A stretch of 64,000 bases of DNA, from positions 124,001-188,000 of the forward strand of contig NW_027476111.1 of NCBI RefSeq assembly GCF_051020955.1, given 5' to 3'. The notes under the pieces are model-generated. The model worked only from the letters and a program-made list of their open reading frames with translations, was not told the DNA's origin and made no database searches. Below, piece after piece: positions 1-9,280 of the stretch (position 1 is its first letter; each line of letters starts with the position of its first letter). The DNA comes from Megalopta genalis (Eukaryota; Arthropoda; Insecta; Hymenoptera; Halictidae). Position numbers and translations under genes: made by a program.

Positions 1-2005
1 CCGCCTCCCCTGCCCCGCCCCGCACTGGCAGGACAAGCCCGGCTGCCGAGGCGGTGACCAGACGGCTTGCCCGCGCCCGCACAAAGCGGACAATTGGGCG
101 TGGCCGTACAGGCTGCCACCTTATGGTCCCGACTGCCGCATCTATAGCAGCAGTCGGACCTATCCTCGGCAGAAGTGCACCGCTGACTGGTGTGGCCAAC
201 ACCAAGACAGCGGTAACACTGCAGAGGCCGGGCACTCAGGGCCTCCACGGTTGCCTGGGTCCAGCCGACAGTTATCCGGCCCGCGACAGCAACCTTGCGA
301 GCGGCCGCGGCAGGACATCGGACCCAGAGGGTGCCCAATCCCGAGGGGGAAGACCGGATTTCGCCGGTATTGATGTCCCCCTCGCTGCACCCGCCCACGC
401 GGGCAACAGCCGCAGCGACCTCCGCCGGCGTGGTCGAATCGACCAGGCCGCGCACCCTAAGGTCAGCTTTTTTGACCGGACGCACGACCTTTACGCCGGT
501 GCCAGCCAGCGCTTCCGCCACTTTTGTGGCGAGGACGGTGGCCTTGGCGGCCCCATCGGTACCAGGGACCTCCAAAATTAACCCCCCAGTCACCGCCCTT
601 CGCGGCCTCAGCGAGGCGATGCCAATTTCTGCCAGATCCACCTTGGACCTGGCAGTGGCCATCGCCTGCGCGTAAGTAATGTCCACGCCGGACGGAACCG
701 TTATGGTAACCGCTGCTGTGCGTGGCGGTCGAGGAGGCAGGGGTGTCTTCCTGGGGGCCGCCGGGACCACCCGTCCTTTTTTATTCGCGGCCGCAGTGGC
801 CTTGGCAGCCGCCTTTTTGGCCTTCCGGCCAACCACCTGTGACCACGCCTCCTGGGGTGGAGGCGCGGCGGAGGGTGGCGCCAATTCTGCTCGAGGTCGA
901 GCGGGCTCCGTCTGGGCCGCTATAGCCGCCCCAGCTTTCCCACCTTTCTTCTTCTTCTTCGTCTTCCGCCCCACCCTGTCCGAAGACTGTGAGGGGACGG
1001 ACGGCCCAGGTGCCACCGATCGCAGGGCCGAGTCCGTTCGCGGTGCGAGCTCCCTCCTGAATGACGCCAATTTGGCGTCTATCAGGGCGCTTATCTGCAC
1101 CAGAAAATCTGCGGGCGCAGCCGCAGGTGGGGGCGAGGACTTTTCTTGCCCGGTGCGTTGGCAGTCCCGGGCGGCGACGATCGGCGGCGATACTGAGCCC
1201 TCCCCCGGGCGCGGCGGCGGAGGCATTGCGGCAGCAGCCGTTCTCGCCTCCACCACCTGCCGGAGCCGGGCCACCTCTGCCCGCAGCTCCGTCATTTGCC
1301 CCCTGAGGACGGCATTCTCGGCCTCCAGGGCACGCGTAGCGTCGGTAGCCGACCTAACCGCAAGCTCGGACACCCCCACCCTGCCGTTTAAGGCGGCCAC
1401 CCTGAGGGCGCGGGCCAAGTTGCCCTTCAGCCCCTTTGACACGCCGGAGATCCTGGCCACCTCATCCAGGCTCTCCAATATAGCGGCCGCGACATCCCGC
1501 GTCGGACGGTTGCGGAAATTTTCCGCGATATCCGTCTCGTCCGGGAGCGGGACGCTCGACCGCGATGGTCTCGGCACGGGGGCACCCGGGTCGAATATCG
1601 CCGCCACCTCCCTTGCCTCGGCCTCCAACTGTGAGGCCTCGGCCAGCCTAAGTTTGGCCTCTGCGAGGCCAACATATTCGCCGGTCGTCGGCGGCCGTCC
1701 TCTCTTCCTCGCCGACGAAGAGCCCGGGACACTCTGCGATGAGTGGTGGGAGGAGACAGAGAAGTCTGACTCCTCCCCCTCATCGCACTCACTAAGGCCC
1801 GCTGCGGTCCTCTTTTTGCCGCGTGTTGCAGAATGCCTCCGCGACACCGGCTCTGTACATCTTTTGAGGCGCACGATAGGACCGCGCACCTCCACCTCAC
1901 GCTCGTTTCCCCCCTCCCCGGTTATTTGTTTAAAAGAATCCATAATTGGTCCCACGAGTGTGGTCGGAAAGAAGGTCAGAAGGTCACCCCGGGCAGAGCC
2001 GCCAT
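1..2005 (-). pseudogene. Family A ORF1 (gag-like), copy A1, partial with N-terminal frameshift
   Basis: Homologous along its length to the complete 730/731-aa ORF1 of copies A5, A7, A10 and A12. The usual start at 2005 is followed after nine codons by a TGA, because an 8-bp unit is present twice at 1970-1985; the other copies carry it once. The next in-frame Met is at 1943 (sense reads MDSFKQ), so an ORF1 shortened by about 20 residues could still be made. Comparing spacing with copy A2 (net length difference of 6 explained by +8, -3 and A2's own -1) indicates no other indel. The zinc-knuckle region at about 60-240 is present; the last part of the protein lies left of the window. Confidence 0.8.
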
Positions 2006-2375
2006 ACCCGGGGAAGGCTAATACACCCGGGGGTCGCCAGGTACCCCGGGGTTGTCCGCTAAAGATTGGTGCACCCACCAACCATAGCTGGCGCTTACTC
2101 CAGCTACACCCTCATCACCGCGCAACGCTGCTTGGGGCTAGGGATTTTTTAGAGAGGTTGTCATCCTCGCGGCCCGGCCGGTTAAGGCAAGACCCCCGTT
2201 CCTGTAAAACATGACCACAGGTTTACGGTATGTGTCCGACTTTAGTTGGCCCCTCACCTCAAGCCACTCCGGCATGGTAGAACCTGCCAGGGAATAAATT
2301 CCCCGCCGGCACAGCCTTGAGGATCATTAGGGCACCAAGCCCCCCCACCACGACAAGGTAGCGGACTCGGGGGGG
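1..2375 (-). mobile_element. Family A non-LTR retrotransposon copy A1 (left part outside window)
   Basis: The 5' half of a SART-like R1-clade element in minus orientation. The window edge cuts it inside ORF1, so ORF2 and the 3' end are not visible. The 5'UTR is 2006-2375; it ends in a run of G on the + strand (C run on the sense strand) and then meets the 11-bp repeat at 2376. This G-run/AACC border recurs at every full-length family A copy, so it is the true 5' terminus of the element. Confidence 0.9.
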
Positions 2376-2445
2376 AACCTTGACATAACCTTGACATAAC
2401 CTTGACATAACCTTGACATAACCTTGACATAACCTTGACATAACC
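2376..2445. repeat. Telomere-like (TTATGTCAAGG)n tract between A1 and A2
   Basis: Six perfect units of AACCTTGACAT plus AACC (6x11+4 bp). The final AACC abuts the poly(T) of A2 at 2446 and is one arm of the 4-bp target duplication. Confidence 0.95.
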
Positions 2446-2975
2446 TTTTTTTTTTTTTTATTTTACGTGGAGGAAATCTGCTCGCCAGACACCCCCGCCC
2501 CGCCCGGGGGAGCGGGACGAGGGTAGTGTGGGGTTTGACCCACTAAAACCTCCACGGCGACCTGAGGACGCAGGACCGATCGCTGGCGATTCAACGGGGG
2601 AGCCACGGGAACTCTTGAAGAACACTACCGCGGCTCCCCCTCGCCTGGCCGGCCATCAGGATGGTAAGGATGGCCGGCCGCGTCCCGGGGGAGATATAAT
2701 CCTCCCCCCTAAAATCCAATTAAATTCCGCGGCGCGAGGGGTCGCACCCCGCACCGCCCCGACGCGGCGACCGCGCGATAGGTGACCAGGGCCCCCGCCC
2801 TGATCACAGCGGCCACCGGGGGGACGACGAGTATATTGGAGGAGGATCACAGTTTACCGTCGCCTCCTTCAGGCGACTCGTCATCCCCCACTCCCAACAG
2901 TGGACGTCCTCCTCTGTTGGCGGGCGGCGGGCAATGAAACCAGCATGTTCTGGTACACCCGCCGCCCGCCCACTC
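2446..2975 (-). other. Family A 3'UTR with conserved hairpins (copy A2 as reference)
   Basis: About 530 bp of structured 3'UTR, the same in every copy. Inverted repeats seen directly: a 13-bp perfect stem 2919-2931 / 2958-2970 just after the ORF2 stop; an 11-bp stem 2647-2657 / 2669-2679; and a 9-bp stem GGGGGAGCC 2596-2604 with GGCTCCCCC 2632-2640. The sense-strand motif GGAGGTTTTAGTGGGT is at 2553-2538, followed by CCCCACACT. In SART1, R1 and R2 the ORF2 protein recognises its own 3'UTR; by analogy these stems are candidate reverse-transcriptase recognition structures (inference). Confidence 0.8.
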
Positions 2976-5900
2976 TCAGCTGCCCGGGGTTTCTCGGCGT
3001 GGGCGCGCACGCCGTCCCCGAGCACGTCGGGCGGGATCTGTAAGCTCCCGATCCCGCTCGGCAGCCTCCTTCCGCGACATAACCTCCTCGCAGAAAGAGA
3101 TTGCTGCCGCCCACTTCCCCGGGCCCTCCAGCATGGCCCCAACTAGGCTGGAGAGTGCGAGGTCGTGGCCGACTTCTCGTTTTAGGACTCGGCGCAGCGC
3201 TGAAAAGGCGGGACATTCCTCCAGCGTGTGCTGCGCCGAGTCTTCCTCCGCGCCACAATGGTGGCACACCGTCGTCGCTTCCCGCCCGATGCGACACAGG
3301 TAGACACCGAAGCAGCCATGCCCGGTGAACACCTGCGTCGCTCGGTAGGAGAGCCTGCCATGCCGTCTCTCCCGCCACGAGGTGAAGTGCGGCAGGAGAG
3401 CCCCGGGGACGCGCTCGCCGGCGTGGGAGCAAAGCTCGGCACGCCATCTGGCGAGCGCTAATCTCCGGGCCTGGAGCTCGAAGCCCCCGACCGTCTCTCG
3501 CTCCGGCGGGGCCCCTCGAGCACGGCTGGCGATGCTTGTGCGCCCATAAACATAGGCGCGCACCGCCGCCTGAAGCTCGAAGGGAAGTTCTCCCGCCAGA
3601 GCAAGCGCCGCCACGGTAGACGTGGTGCGGTAACCTCTTATGAGGCGGATGGCCATCCGCCTCTGCAGCCGGCGCAACAACAGCGTGTTGCGCCGGCTGG
3701 TCATCACGTACGGCGCCCATATTGGGGCACCGTATAAGGCCATAGACCGCACCACGCCCAGGTATAGGCGGCGCACCAAATCTCCCGGTCCCCCGAGGTT
3801 GGGCAGCAGGCGGCCCAAAGAGGCCGCCGCCTTTTCGACTCGGGGGACGAGACGGTCGAGATGCGCATCGAAGCACCAGTGGCTGTCGAGGATCAGTCCG
3901 AGATATTTCAACTCGGACTTCACCTCGACGCAGGCTTCTCCAACCCGGATCCACGATCTGGCCGGTGGCCGAGACCGAGGCCGTCCGTGAAACCAGACAG
4001 CCTCGGCCTTCTCCGGGGCTATTTTCAGCCCCAGATCGCGGATCCTCGCGACGACGGCTGCCACCGCAACCTCTGCTCGTCGGATGGTCCTCTCGAAGGT
4101 ACTCCCGACGGCGACCACCAACGTGTCGTCCGCGTAGCAGACGAGGGTGGCACCGTCGGGCAGGGAGGCCTTCTCCAGGACCGCGTTGTAACCCAGGTCC
4201 CACAGGAGCGGTCCTAAAACGGACCCCTGCGGGACCCCGCGGTCCACTTCCCTCCGTATCATCCCGCACCGGCCCGGGTATTCAACCCACCTGTCCCGCA
4301 GGTAGGCCCCGATCACCCGCCTCAGATAGGGAGGCACCTGGTGATCAACGAGGGCCTCCCTAATGGCGGACCAGGGCAGGGTGTTGAACGCATTGACGAT
4401 GTCAATGGACACCGCCAAGCACACCCCGCCCCTTGCCACGGCATTGTCCGAGAGGGACTTGAGACGGACGATAGCGTCGACCGTCGATCGCCCCTCCCGG
4501 AAGCCAAACTGGCAGTCCGCCAGATCTGGGCCGTCGCGGGACAGGTGTCTGGAGAGGCGGGCTACAATGATCTTCTCGAAGATCTTGCCCGCCTCATCCA
4601 GGAGACAAATGGGCCGGTACGCGGAAGGAGAATCCGCCGGCCTCCCATCCTTCCTCAAGAGGACCATCCGACTTTCTCTCCATAGGTCGGGGAACGTCCC
4701 CGACCTCAGGAGCCCAGAGTAGAGGCTCCTCAGCCTCTCCCCCAGGACGCTCGCGGCGAGCAACCAGACCCGGCCGGGGATACCGTCCGGCCCCGGGGCG
4801 GTATTCTTGCCCCGGAGCCATTTGACGACCCCGGCCATCTCCTCCGGCGCGACCTCAAGATCCGGGGACCACTCATGTTCCTCTGGCTCAGGGACGAGCC
4901 GGGACGCCTCCCCGCTAACGGGGAATAAAGCGTCCACGACCCGCCCGAGCAGCCCCGGATCCAGGCTCTCCGTCACGGGGGGCGCCCAGGGACGTAGTCG
5001 TCCCAATGCCATCTTGTATGGGCGCCCCCACGGATCTCGGTTCAGAGAGCCGAGGAGATCGCGCCAGGCCTGGTCCTTCGCTCGCCTGATGGCCAGCTGC
5101 AGGGCGACCACCTTCTCCCGATATCGCCCGTACAGCTGGGCAGCCAGCACGTCGTCCGTACGTCGTCGTCGACGGGCGCGAGCGTACTGGCGCCGCGCGT
5201 GGACGCACTCGGTGCGTAATTCCGCTATTTCGCGCGACCACCAGTACACGGCCTTCCTCGGGAAGACCCTGGCCCGGGGCATGGCGACGTCGCAAATCGA
5301 CGTCATTGCGCCCCGGAACCAATGGGCCTCCCCATTCCCGTCGACTGGCCCGGCCGGTGTTGCTGGCCAGGCCACGACGTGGGCCGCCGCCATCAGAGCG
5401 TCCTGGTCGAGGCGCTTCAGCGCCCACCGCGGTCGAGGCGAACCTTCATCGGCGGGGCGACGACGGAGTGTCGATGGTGGGGCGGCGGAGAGGTCGAGAA
5501 CTATGTATCTGTGGTCAGACAACGTCTCGACCCCTTCCGCCACCCTCCACCCCGTAATACGGCGCGCGGCCTGGGGCGTTGCCCACGAAAGGTCAACGAT
5601 GGACCCCCCGTTATGCCGCACGCACGTATGGACCGAGCCCGTGTTCAGGAGACGGAGCTCCAGTCCCGCCGCCCAATCCAGCACCTCCCGGCCCCTCGAA
5701 TCAGTCCCGGGGGAACCCCAAGCCGTGGCCTTGGCATTAAAGTCCCCCAGGACCAGCACCGGACGGGGATGGCAGCGGGAGACGCATCTCCCTACCCCGT
5801 CCAGATACTGCTCAAACTCTTCGAGGGACCACCTTGGAGGTGCGTATATCGCCACAACCGCGGTGCCGCCCCAATCGACGGCCACGTATCCCAGGCCGCG

Positions 5901-6119
5901 CTCGATAAGCGAGCACGGCGGGGACCCCGGCCTCCCAGCCCAAATAATCGCGGCGGAGCCAATCGAGTCCCCCATCCAGTGTGGATGTTTGGGGACCCTG
6001 TGCGGCTCCGCCACGACTGCCAACCCGGCACCCCGCTCGGCCAGGCATTGAAACAGGAGATCCTGCGCTCTGGCCGAGCAGTTGAGGTTAACTTGTATTA
6101 TCGGGCCCGGGGGCCCCAT
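2976..6119 (-). CDS. Family A ORF2: endonuclease-reverse transcriptase, copy A2
   Basis: Complete 1047-aa pol-like protein for target-primed reverse transcription into the telomere-like repeat. Residues 1-210 form an AP-type endonuclease: N11/N13, E38, GDFNAK at 125-130 and the SDH catalytic triad end at 201-203. The reverse transcriptase spans about 430-720: motif A SIDIVNAF 571-578 (D573), motif B VPQGSVLGP 629-637, motif C CYADD 661-665 (D664, D665). A C-terminal CCHC follows (C952, C955, H964, C969), as in R1-clade elements. The start ATG at 6119 shares its A with the ORF1 stop (TAATG), the stop-start coupling shown for Bombyx SART1. Copy-specific changes include G495A and E878G (both against the other copies). 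All catalytic residues are present; nothing suggests it is inactive. Confidence 0.95.
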   Translation of the reverse strand: MGPPGPIIQVNLNCSARAQDLLFQCLAERGAGLAVVAEPHRVPKHPHWMGDSIGSAAIIWAGRPGSPPCSLIERGLGYVAVDWGGTAVVAIYAPPRWSLEEFEQYLDGVGRCVSRCHPRPVLVLGDFNAKATAWGSPGTDSRGREVLDWAAGLELRLLNTGSVHTCVRHNGGSIVDLSWATPQAARRITGWRVAEGVETLSDHRYIVLDLSAAPPSTLRRRPADEGSPRPRWALKRLDQDALMAAAHVVAWPATPAGPVDGNGEAHWFRGAMTSICDVAMPRARVFPRKAVYWWSREIAELRTECVHARRQYARARRRRRTDDVLAAQLYGRYREKVVALQLAIRRAKDQAWRDLLGSLNRDPWGRPYKMALGRLRPWAPPVTESLDPGLLGRVVDALFPVSGEASRLVPEPEEHEWSPDLEVAPEEMAGVVKWLRGKNTAPGPDGIPGRVWLLAASVLGERLRSLYSGLLRSGTFPDLWRESRMVLLRKDGRPADSPSAYRPICLLDEAGKIFEKIIVARLSRHLSRDGPDLADCQFGFREGRSTVDAIVRLKSLSDNAVARGGVCLAVSIDIVNAFNTLPWSAIREALVDHQVPPYLRRVIGAYLRDRWVEYPGRCGMIRREVDRGVPQGSVLGPLLWDLGYNAVLEKASLPDGATLVCYADDTLVVAVGSTFERTIRRAEVAVAAVVARIRDLGLKIAPEKAEAVWFHGRPRSRPPARSWIRVGEACVEVKSELKYLGLILDSHWCFDAHLDRLVPRVEKAAASLGRLLPNLGGPGDLVRRLYLGVVRSMALYGAPIWAPYVMTSRRNTLLLRRLQRRMAIRLIRGYRTTSTVAALALAGELPFELQAAVRAYVYGRTSIASRARGAPPERETVGGFELQARRLALARWRAELCSHAGERVPGALLPHFTSWRERRHGRLSYRATQVFTGHGCFGVYLCRIGREATTVCHHCGAEEDSAQHTLEECPAFSALRRVLKREVGHDLALSSLVGAMLEGPGKWAAAISFCEEVMSRKEAAERDRELTDPARRARGRRARPRRETPGS

Positions 6120-8310
6120 TACACAGCCGTGTCCATCGCCGTCACGGCCGCGGATGCGGTGGCGTCTGGGAGTTTAATGGACCCATCCGCCCCCGCGGGC
6201 GCGGCGGCAGCATCAGGCGATGCTGCCTTTTCGTTGCTGGCCACGGTGGTCGCTGCCTTGGCCATAGTGGTTTCCCTCCCCTTTTTATTAAATCTGGCAG
6301 ACGGCCTTTGGCCGCCTCCCCTGCCCCACCCCGCACTGGCAGGACAAGCCCGGCTGCCGAGGCGGTGACCAGATGGCTTGCCCGCGCCCGCACAAAGCGG
6401 GCAATTGGGCGTGGCCGTACAGGCTGCCACCTTATGGTCCCGACTGCCGCATCTATAACAGCAGTCGGACCTATCCTCGGCAGCAGTGCACCGCTGACTG
6501 GTGTGGCCAACACCAAGGCAACGGTAACACTGCAGAGGCCGGGCACTCAGGGCCTCCACGGCTGCCTGGGTCCAGCCGACGTTTATGCGGCCGGCGACAG
6601 CGACCCTGCGAGCGGCCGCGGCAGGACATCGGAGCCAGAGGGTGCCCAATCCCGAGGGGGAAGACCGAATTTCGCCGGTATTGATGTCCCCCTCGCTGCA
6701 CCCGCCCACGCGGGCAACAGCCGCAGCGACCTCCGCCGGCGTGGTCGAATCGACCAGGCCGCGCACCCTAAGGTCAGCTTTTTTGACCGGACGCGCGACC
6801 TTTACGCCGGTGCCTTCCAGCGCTTCTGCCACTTTTGTGGCGAGGACGGTGGCCTTGGCGGCCCCATCGGTGCCAGGGACCTCCAAAATTAACCCCCCAG
6901 TCACCGCCCTTCGCGGCCTCAGCGAGGCGATGCCAATTTCTGCCAGGTCCACCTTGGACCTGGCAGTGGCCATCGCCTGCGCGTAAGTAATGTCTACGCC
7001 AGACGGAACCGTTATGGTAACCGCTGCTGTGCGTGGCGGTCGAGGAGGCAGGGGTGTCTTCCTGGGGGCCGCCGGGACCACCCGTCCTTTTTTATTCGCG
7101 GCCGCAGTGGCCTTGGCAGCCGCCTTTTTGGCCTTCCGTCCAACCACCTGGGACCACGCCTCCTGAGGTGGAGGCGCGGCGGAGGGTGGGGCCAATTCTG
7201 CTCGCGGTCGAGCGGGCTTCGTCTGGGCCGCTTTAGCCGCCCCAGCTTTCTCACCTTTCTTTTTCTTCTTCGCCCTCCGGCCCACCCTGTCCGAAGACTG
7301 TGAGGGGACGGACGGCCCAGGGGCCACCGATCGTAGGGCCGAGTCCGTTCGCGGCGCGAGCTCCCTCCTGAATGACGCCAATTTGGCGTCTATCAGGGCG
7401 CTTATCTGCGCCAGAAAATCTGCGGGCGCAGTCGCATGTGGGAGCGGGGACTTTTCTTGCCCGGAGCGTTGGCAGTCCCGGGCGGCGACGATCGGCGGCG
7501 ATACTGAGCCCCCTCCCGGGCGCGGCGGCGGAGGCATTGCGGCAGCAGCCGTACTCGCCTCCACCACCTGCCGGAGCCGAGCCACCTCCGCCCGCAGCTC
7601 CGTCATTTGCCCCCTGAGGACGGCATTCTCTGCCTCCAGGGCACGCGTGGCGTCGGTAGCTGACCTAACCGCAAGCTCGGACACCCCCACCCTGCCGTTT
7701 AAGGCGGCCACCCTTAGGGCGCGGGCCAAATTGCCCTTCAGCCCCTTTGACACGCCGGAGATCCTGGCCACTTCATCCAGGCTCTCCAATATAGCGGCCG
7801 CGACATCCCGCGTTGGACGGTTGCGGAAATTTCCGCTATATCCGTCTCGTCCGGGAGCGGGACGCTCGACCGCGATGGTCTCGGCACGGGGGCTCCCGGG
7901 TCGAATATCGCCGCCACCTCCCTTGCCTCGGCCTCCAGCTGCGAAGCCTCGGCCAGCCTAAGTTTGGCCTCTGCGAGGCCAACATATTCGCCGGTCGTCG
8001 GCGGCCGTCCTCTTTTCCTCGCTGACGACAAGCCCGGGACACTCTGCGATGAGTGGTGGGAGGAGACAGAGAAATCTGACTCCTCCCCCTCATCGCACTC
8101 ACCAAGGCCCGCTGCGGTCCTCTTTTTGCCGCGTGTCGCCGAATGCCTCCGCGACACCGGCTCTGTGCATCTTTTGAGGCGCACGATAGGCCCGCGCACC
8201 TCCACCTCACGCTCGTTTCCCCCCTCCCCGGTTGTTTGTGAAAAAGTAGACTCCATACTTAATCCCACGAGTGTGGTCGGAAAGGAGGTCACCCCGGGTA
8301 GAGCCGCCAT
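6119..8310 (-). pseudogene. Family A ORF1 (gag-like), copy A2, one-base frameshift
   Basis: Start ATG at 8310 (context GGTATGG, favourable). The frame is lost because one T is missing from a T run at 7830-7832 (TTTT in other copies), giving a 190-codon product that ends at 7738. Downstream of the lesion the normal frame continues open to the TAA at 6119-6121, including the coiled coil and three zinc knuckles. This copy could not make a complete gag, but its ORF2 is intact and might act with gag supplied by other copies. TAATG stop-start context is preserved. Confidence 0.9.
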
Positions 8311-8681
8311 ACCCGGGGAAGGCTAATACGCCCGGGGGGTCGCCAGGTACCCCGGGGTTGTCCGCTAACGATTGGTGCACCCACCAACCATAGCTGGCGC
8401 TTACTCCAGCTACGCCCTCTTCACCGCGCAACACTGCTTGGGGCTAGGGATTTTTTAGAGAGGTTGTCATCCTCGCGGCCCGGCCGGTTAAGGCAAGACC
8501 CCCGTTCCTGTAAAACATGACCACAGGTTTACGGTATGTGTCCGACTTTAGTTGGCCCCTCACCTCAAGCCACTCCGGCATGGTAGAACCTGCCAGGGAA
8601 TAAATTCCCCGCCGGCACAGCCTTGAGGATCATTAGGGCACGAAGCCCCCCCACCACGACAAGGTAGCGGACACGGGGGGG
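8311..8681 (-). other. Family A 5'UTR (copy A2 as reference)
   Basis: 371-bp leader, present at essentially the same length in A1, A5, A7, A10 and A12. The sense 5' end is CCCCCCCGTGTCC. Internal promoters of R1-clade elements lie in this region, but I see no TATA box or motif I can name. No ATG-started reading frame of note lies upstream of ORF1. Confidence 0.6.
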
Positions 8682-8754
8682 AACCTTGACATAACCTTGA
8701 CATAACCTTGACATAACCTTGACATAACCTTGACATAACCTTGACATAACCTTG
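8682..8754. repeat. Telomere-like repeat tract between A2 and A3
   Basis: Six full units plus AACCTTG (73 bp). Unlike the other tracts it does not end in AACC: it runs on to ...CCTTG and joins A3 without a poly(T) run. Confidence 0.93.
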
Positions 8755-9280
8755 TTTTACGTGGAGGAAATCTGCTCGCCAGACACCCCCGCCCCGCCCG
8801 GGGGAGCGGGACGAGGGTAGTGTGGGGTTTGACCCACTAAAACCTCCACGGCGACCTGAGGACGCAGGACCGATCGCTGGCGATTCAACGGGGGAGCCAC
8901 GGGAACTCTTGAAGAACACTACCGCGGCTCCCCCTCGCCTGGCCGGCCATCAAGATGGTAACGATGGCCGGCCGCGTCCCGGGGGGAGATAAATCCTCCC
9001 CCTAGAATCCATTTAAATTTAAATTTAAATTCGGCGGCGCGAGGGTTCGCACCCCGCACCGCCCCGACACGGCGACCGCGCGATAAGTGACCAGGGCCCC
9101 CGCCCTGATCACAGCGGCCGCCAGGGGGACGACGAGTATGTTGGAGGAGGACTACAATTAGTCCTCGCCTCCTTCAGGCGAATCGCCATCCCCCACTCAC
9201 AACAGGGCAGGTCCTCCTCTGTTGGCGGGCGGCGGGCAATGAAACCAGCATGTACTGGTACACCCGCCGCCCGCCTACTC

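Larger units (their letters stand above)
2446..8681 (-). mobile_element. Family A retrotransposon copy A2, full length (ORF1 frameshifted)
   Basis: Full-length 6.2-kb element on minus: 5' end at 8681, 5'UTR 8311-8681, ORF1 8310-6119, ORF2 6119-2976, 3'UTR 2975-2460, poly(A) of 14 (poly(T) 2446-2459 on +). On the sense strand the 5' flank ends GGTT and the 3' flank begins GGTT, a 4-bp target-site duplication within the 11-bp repeat. The 3' terminus reads CCACGTAAAATAAAA, so an AATAAA is formed at the tail itself. Confidence 0.95.

Noticed and set aside
679..2214. Long + strand reading frames (up to 511 codons) opposite ORF1, recurring in each copy; similar 300-400 codon frames opposite ORF2
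   Set aside because: They mirror the minus-strand ORFs codon by codon in GC-rich sequence, have low-complexity Arg/Ala/Pro/Ser composition, no domains, and vary in start and end between copies.
2376..2445. CRISPR-like array of short direct repeats
   Set aside because: The 11-bp units are contiguous with no spacers and sit between retrotransposons in a eukaryotic context.
2976..4269. Minus-strand 462-469 codon frames overlapping ORF2 in another frame (also at 13934, 23441, 37822, 44092)
   Set aside because: Shadow frames of the conserved ORF2; Arg/Gly/Pro-rich, broken in other copies and lacking any recognisable motif.
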